Of a stretch of DNA of 64,000 nucleotides, positions 55,701-61,700 are shown in pieces. The stretch lies in NCBI GenBank assembly GCA_007844125.1, contig CM017565.1:12452618-12516617 (forward strand), given 5' to 3'. The DNA comes from Sinonovacula constricta (lineage: Eukaryota; Mollusca; Bivalvia; Cardiida; Solecurtidae). The notes beneath the pieces are model-generated. The model made no database searches. It saw nothing but the letters and a program-made list of their open reading frames with translations, and was not told the origin of the DNA. The position numbers were made by a program, and so were the translations under genes. The first letter of the stretch is position 1. Each line of letters begins with the position of its first letter.

Positions 55701-58700
55701 GATTGATATGTGGGAATTGAACCCTCCTGTATCCTTCAAGGGGGATTGATATGTGGGAATTGAATCTCTCCTGTATCCTTCAAGGGGGGTTGATATGTGG
55801 GAATTGAACCTTTCCTGTATCCTTCAAGGGGGATTGATATGTGGGAATGGAATCTTTCCTGTATCCTTCAAGGGGGGCTGATATGTGGGAATTGAATATT
55901 TCCTGTATCCTTCATGGGGTGATTAATATATGGGAATTGAATCTTTCCTGTATCTTTCAAGGGGATTGATATGTGGGAATTGAATCTTTCCTGTATCCCT
56001 CAAGGGGGATTGATATGTGGGAATTTAAACCATCCTGTATCCTTCAAGGGGGATTGATATGTGGGAATTGAACCCGTCCTGTATCCTTCAAGGGGGATTG
56101 ATATGTAGCAATTGAATCTTTCCTGTATCCTTTAAGGGGGATTGATATGTGGGAATTGAATCTTTCCTGTATCCTTCAAGGGGGGTTGATAAGTGGGAAT
56201 TGAATCTTTCCTGTATCCTTCATGGGGTGATTGATATGTGGGAATTGAATCTTTCCTGTATCCTTCAAGGGGGGTTGATATGTAGGAATTGAACCCGTCC
56301 TGTATCCTTCAAGGGGGATTGATATGTAGCAATTGAATCTTTCCTGTATCCTTCAAGGGGGATTGATATGTGGGAATTGAATCTTTCCTGTATCCTTCAA
56401 GGGGGGTTGATAAGTGGGAATTAAATCTTTCCTGTATCCTTCATGGGGTGATTGATATGTGGGAATTGAATCTTTCCTGTATCCTTCAAGGGGGGTTGAT
56501 ATGTAGGAATTGAACCCGTCCTGTATCCTTCAAGGGGGATTGATATGTAGCAATTGAATCTTTCCTGTATCCTTCAAGGGGGATTGATATGTGGGAATTG
56601 AATCTTTCCTGTATCCTTCAATTGGGGTTGATAAGTGGGAATTGAATCTTTCCTATATCCTTCATGGGGTGATTGATATGTGGGAATTGAATCTTTCCTG
56701 TATCCTTCAAGGGGGATTGATATGTGGGAATTTAACCCGTCCTGTATCCTTCAAAGGGGGGATTGATATATGGGAATTGAACCCGTCCTGTATCCTTCAA
56801 GGGAATTGATATGTGGGAATTGAATCTTTCCTGTATCCTTCAAGGGGGATTGATATGTGGGAATTTAACCCGTCCTGTATCCTTCAAGGGGGATTGATAT
56901 GTGGGAATTTAACCTTTCCTGTATCCTTCAAGGGGGATTGATATGTGGGAATTGAATCTTTCCTGTATCCTTCAAGGGGGGTTGATAAGTGGCAATTGAA
57001 TCTTTCCTGTATCCTTCATGGGGTTATTGATATGTGGGAATTGAATCTTTCCTGTATCCTTCAAGGGGGATTGATATGTGGGAATTTAACCCATCCTGTA
57101 TCCTTCAAGGGGGATTGATATGTGGGAATTGAATCTTTCCTGTATCCTTCAAAGGGGATTGATATGTGGGAATTGAACCTTTCCTGTATCTTTCAAGGGG
57201 GATTGATATGTGGGAATTGAATCTCTCCTGTATCCTTCAAGGGGATTGATATGTGGGAATTGAACCCATCCTGTATCCTTCAAGGGGGATTGATATGTGG
57301 GAATTGAACCTTTCCTGTATCCTTCAAGTGGGGTTGATATGTGGGAATTGAACCCGTCCTGTATCCTTCAAGGGGGATTGATATGTGGGAATTTAATCTT
57401 TCCTGTATCCTTCAAGGGGATTGATATGTGGGAATTGAACCTTTCCTGTATCCTTCAAGGGGGATTGATATGTGGGAATTTAACCCGTCCTGTATCCTTC
57501 AAGGGGGATTGATATGTGGGAATTGAACCCGTCCTGTATCCTTCAAGGGGATTGATATGTGGGAATTGAATCTTTCCTGTATCCTTCAAGGGGGATTGAT
57601 ATGTGGGAATTTAACCCATCCTGTATCCTTCAAGGGGGATTGATATGTGGGAATTGAACCTTTCCTGTATCCTTCAAGGGGGATTGATATGTGGGAATTG
57701 AATCTTTCCTGTATCCTTCAAGGGGGGTTGATAAGTGGGAATTGAATCTTTCCTGTATCCTTCATGGGGTGATTGATATGTGGGAATTGAATCTTTCCTG
57801 TATCCTTCAAGGGGGATTGATATGTGGGAATTTAACCCATCCTGTATCCTTCAAGGGGGATTGATATGTGGGAATTGAACCCATCCTGTATCCTTCAAGG
57901 GGGATTGATATGTGGGACTTGAACCTTTCCTGTATCCTTCAAGGGGGATTGATATGTGGGAATTGAATCTTTCCTGTATCCTTCAAGGGGGGTTGATATG
58001 TGGGAATTGAACCTTTCCTGTATCCTTCATGGGGTGATTGATATGTGGGAATTGAATCTTTCCTGTATCCTTCAAGGGGATTGATATGTGGGAATTGAAT
58101 CTTTCCTGTATCCTTCAAGGGGATTGATATGTGGGAATTGAATCTTTCCTGTATCCTTCAAGGGGGATTGATATGTGGGAATTGAATCTTTCCTGTATCC
58201 TTCAAGGGAGATTGATATGTGGGAATTGAATCTTTCCAGTATCCTTCAATGGGGATTGATGTGTGGGAATTAAACCTTTCCTGTATCCTTCAAGGGGGAT
58301 TGATGTGTGGGAATTGAATCTTTCCTGTATCCTTCATGGGGTGATTGATATGTGGGAATTGAACCCTCCTGTATCCTTCAAGGGGGATTGATATGTGGGA
58401 ATTGAATCTCTCCTGTATCCTTCAAGGGGGGTTGATATGTGGGAATTGAACCTTTCCTGTATCCTTCAAGGGGGATTGATATGTGGGAATGGAATCTTTC
58501 CTGTATCCTTCAAGGGGGGTTGATATGTGGGAATTGAATATTTCCTGTATCCTTCATGGGGTGATTAATATATGGGAATTGAATCTTTCCTGTATCTTTC
58601 AAGGGGATTGATATGTGGGAATTGAATCTTTCCTGTATCCCTCAAGGGGGATTGATATGTGGGAATTTAAACCATCCTGTATCCTTCAAGGGGGATTGAT

Positions 58701-61700
58701 ATGTGGGAATTGAACCCGTCCTGTATCCTTCAAGGGGGATTGATATGTGGGAATTGAATCTCTCCTGTATCCTTCAAGGGGATTGATATGTGGGAATTGA
58801 ACCTTTCCTGTATCCTTCAAGGGGGATTGATATGTGGGATTTTAACCTTTCCTGTATCCTTCAAGGGGGGTTGATATGTGGGAATTCAATCTTTCCTGTA
58901 TCCTTCATGGGGTGATTGATATGTGGGAATTGAATCTTTCCTTTATCCTTCAAGGGGGATTGATATGTGGGAATTGAATCTTTCCTGTATCCTTCAAGGC
59001 GGATTGATGTGTGGGAATTAAACCTTTCCTGTATCCTTCAAGGGGGATTGATATGTGGGAATTGAACCCGTCCTGTATCCTTCAAGGGGGATTGATATGT
59101 GGGAATTGAATCTTTCCTGTATCCTTCAAGGGGGATTGATATGTTGGAATTGAATCTTTCCTGTATCCTTCAGGGGGATTGATATGTGGGAATTGAATCT
59201 TTCCTGTATCCTTCAGGGGGATTGATATGTGGGATTTGAACCATTCCTGTATCCTTCAGGGGATATTACTATGTGGTAATTAAGCCATTCCTGTTTCCTT
59301 CAGGAGGATTGATAGGAGGTGATTGAATCTTTCCTGTATCTTTTAGTGGGGATTTATGTGGGAATTGAATCTTTCCTGAAGCCTTGAAGGGCGATTGATA
59401 TATGGTGATTAACACCACTCCTGTATCCTTCAAGGGGTATTGATATGTGGGAATTGAACCTGGGGATTAATATGTTGTAATGTCCTTCAGGTGCGGGGGT
59501 GGAAGCCTATAGGTTTGTCTATACTGTACTATCCTGTTATTGTAACAAAGTATTTTCTGATGTTATGTTGAAGCTGGAAATGTCAAGTGAACACACATTT
59601 CTAAAAAACACAACAAAAACAACAACAAAAACAACAACACTTTTACAAATAGCAACCACTAAGGTCAAGGCCATCTTAAGGTCACTGCATCATTTGAGCG
59701 ATATGTCAATTCCAGAGACATTTCTTTTGAAGTTACTGCAGTTGTGTTAATGACACATCAATATTAAATGCATTCAGGTGTCTTGTCCTTTTTGACCATG
59801 TACTGCACACATGTGTTCATTGCCCATACATGTTATTTGTGTTGTATTTATTAATTAAATTTGAGAATGTTTATTCCAGAATCTAAAGACAACGAAGGAA
59901 GAGCGTGATCAGTTTGAAAGTGAACTGAGTGGCATTGCGGGACATGCGAACCACAAACAAAAGATTCGACTACATGAGAATCTCAAGAATGAGAGGGACC
60001 ATTACAGAAAGGTAACCTTGTTCTCCTTATGGGGATGGTCCTTAATAAGTGGGCCCATTACAGAAAGATAACCTTGTTCTCCTCATGGGGTTGGCCCTTA
60101 ATGAGTGGGACCATTACAAAAAGGTAACCTTGTTCTCCTAATGGGGTTGGCCCTTAATGAGAGGGACCATTACAGAAAGGTAACCTTGTTTTCCTAATGG
60201 TGTTGGCCCTTAATGAGAGGGACCATTACAGAAAGGTAATCTTGTTCTCCTAATGGGGTTGGCCCTTCATGAGAGGGACCATTACAGAAAGGTAACCTTG
60301 TTCTCATCATGGGGTTGGCCCTTCATGAGTGGGACCATTACAAAAAGGTAACCTTGTTCTCCTAATGGGGTTGGCCCTTATTGAGTGGGACCATTACAGA
60401 AAGGTAACCTTGTTCTCCTCATGGGGTTGGCCCTTAATGAGTGGGACCATTACAGAAAGGTAACCTTGTTCTCCTAATGGGGTTGGCCCTTAATGAGTGG
60501 GACCATTACAGAAAGGTAACCTTGTTCTCCTAATGGGGTTGGCCCTTAATGAGTGGGACCATTACAGAAAGGTAATCTTGTTCTCCTAATGGGGTTGGCC
60601 CTTAATGAGTGGGACCATTACAGAAAGGTAACCTTGTTCTCCTCATGGGGTTGGCCCTTAATGAGTGGGACCATTACAGAAAGGTAACCTTGTTCTCCTC
60701 ATGGGGTTGGCCCTTAATGAGTGGGACCATTACAGAAAGGTAACCTTGTTCTCCTAATGGGGTTGGCCCTTCATGAGTGGGACCATTACAGAAAGGTAAC
60801 CTTGTTCTCCTCATGGGGTTGGCCCTTAATGAGTGGGACCATTACAGAAAGGTAACCTTGTTCTCCTAATGGGGTTGGCCCTTAATGAGTGGGACCATTA
60901 CAGAAAGGTAACCTTGTTCTCCTCATGGGGTTGGCCCTTAATGAGTGGGACCATTACAGAAAGGTAACCTTGTTCTCCTTATGATGTTGGCCCTCAAGGT
61001 CTCTTTGTCACATTGGATCAAGCTTGTGGCCTTGCTCTACCAATAGTTAGAAAACACATACTTATGAGAGGTCCCAGGTTTGATCCCAGGCTGCGACATA
61101 TCAGTCTTTAAAAATGGTAGTGGTGTAGCTCTCTTGCTAAGGCTTAAGCAAATACAATAGAAGTTCCACGACTGATTGTCCCGGTTTCAGGATAATGTGA
61201 CTGGGTGTTCATGGTATGCTATACAAAGTGATGGCAGCACTATATCTGCTTTAAGTGGACACCGTCTCCAGATAACTGAAATATCTTAGGTGGGACAAAA
61301 AACCCAATAAACAAACAAAAATCATACTGGTTGACAAAAAAATTGTAAAAATGTAAAGCTTACAATATAGCAGTTCAAGAAGACACTGTGAATGTGCCCA
61401 TTTATTTATTTTTCTACTGATTCGGGGCCTCACATTATAGACCTAGCAACTCAGAGGGAGCCAGTATTACACTTCTGGGAAGTGCATAATGAGTAAAATG
61501 CTAATTTTGAGGCTGATAATAACTAATTGGTTAATGATTGTGTCAATTTTTGTGATGTGTGTGTTGTTGTTTTTTAAATATTATATGTTGATTAGCCATT
61601 GTTAAAGGCAATAAATTTAGTCCTATTCCTGGTTTTAAAGCAAGTTAGATTATCATAGCTCAACATTAGTGACTGAGCATGGTGCAACTTTGGAACAGCC

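Noticed and set aside
45741..57512. Repeated ~72-codon frames reading [12 protein letters not shown]
   Set aside because: Translations of the 44-bp intronic unit; identical copies at regular higher-order spacing show they are satellite, not genes.
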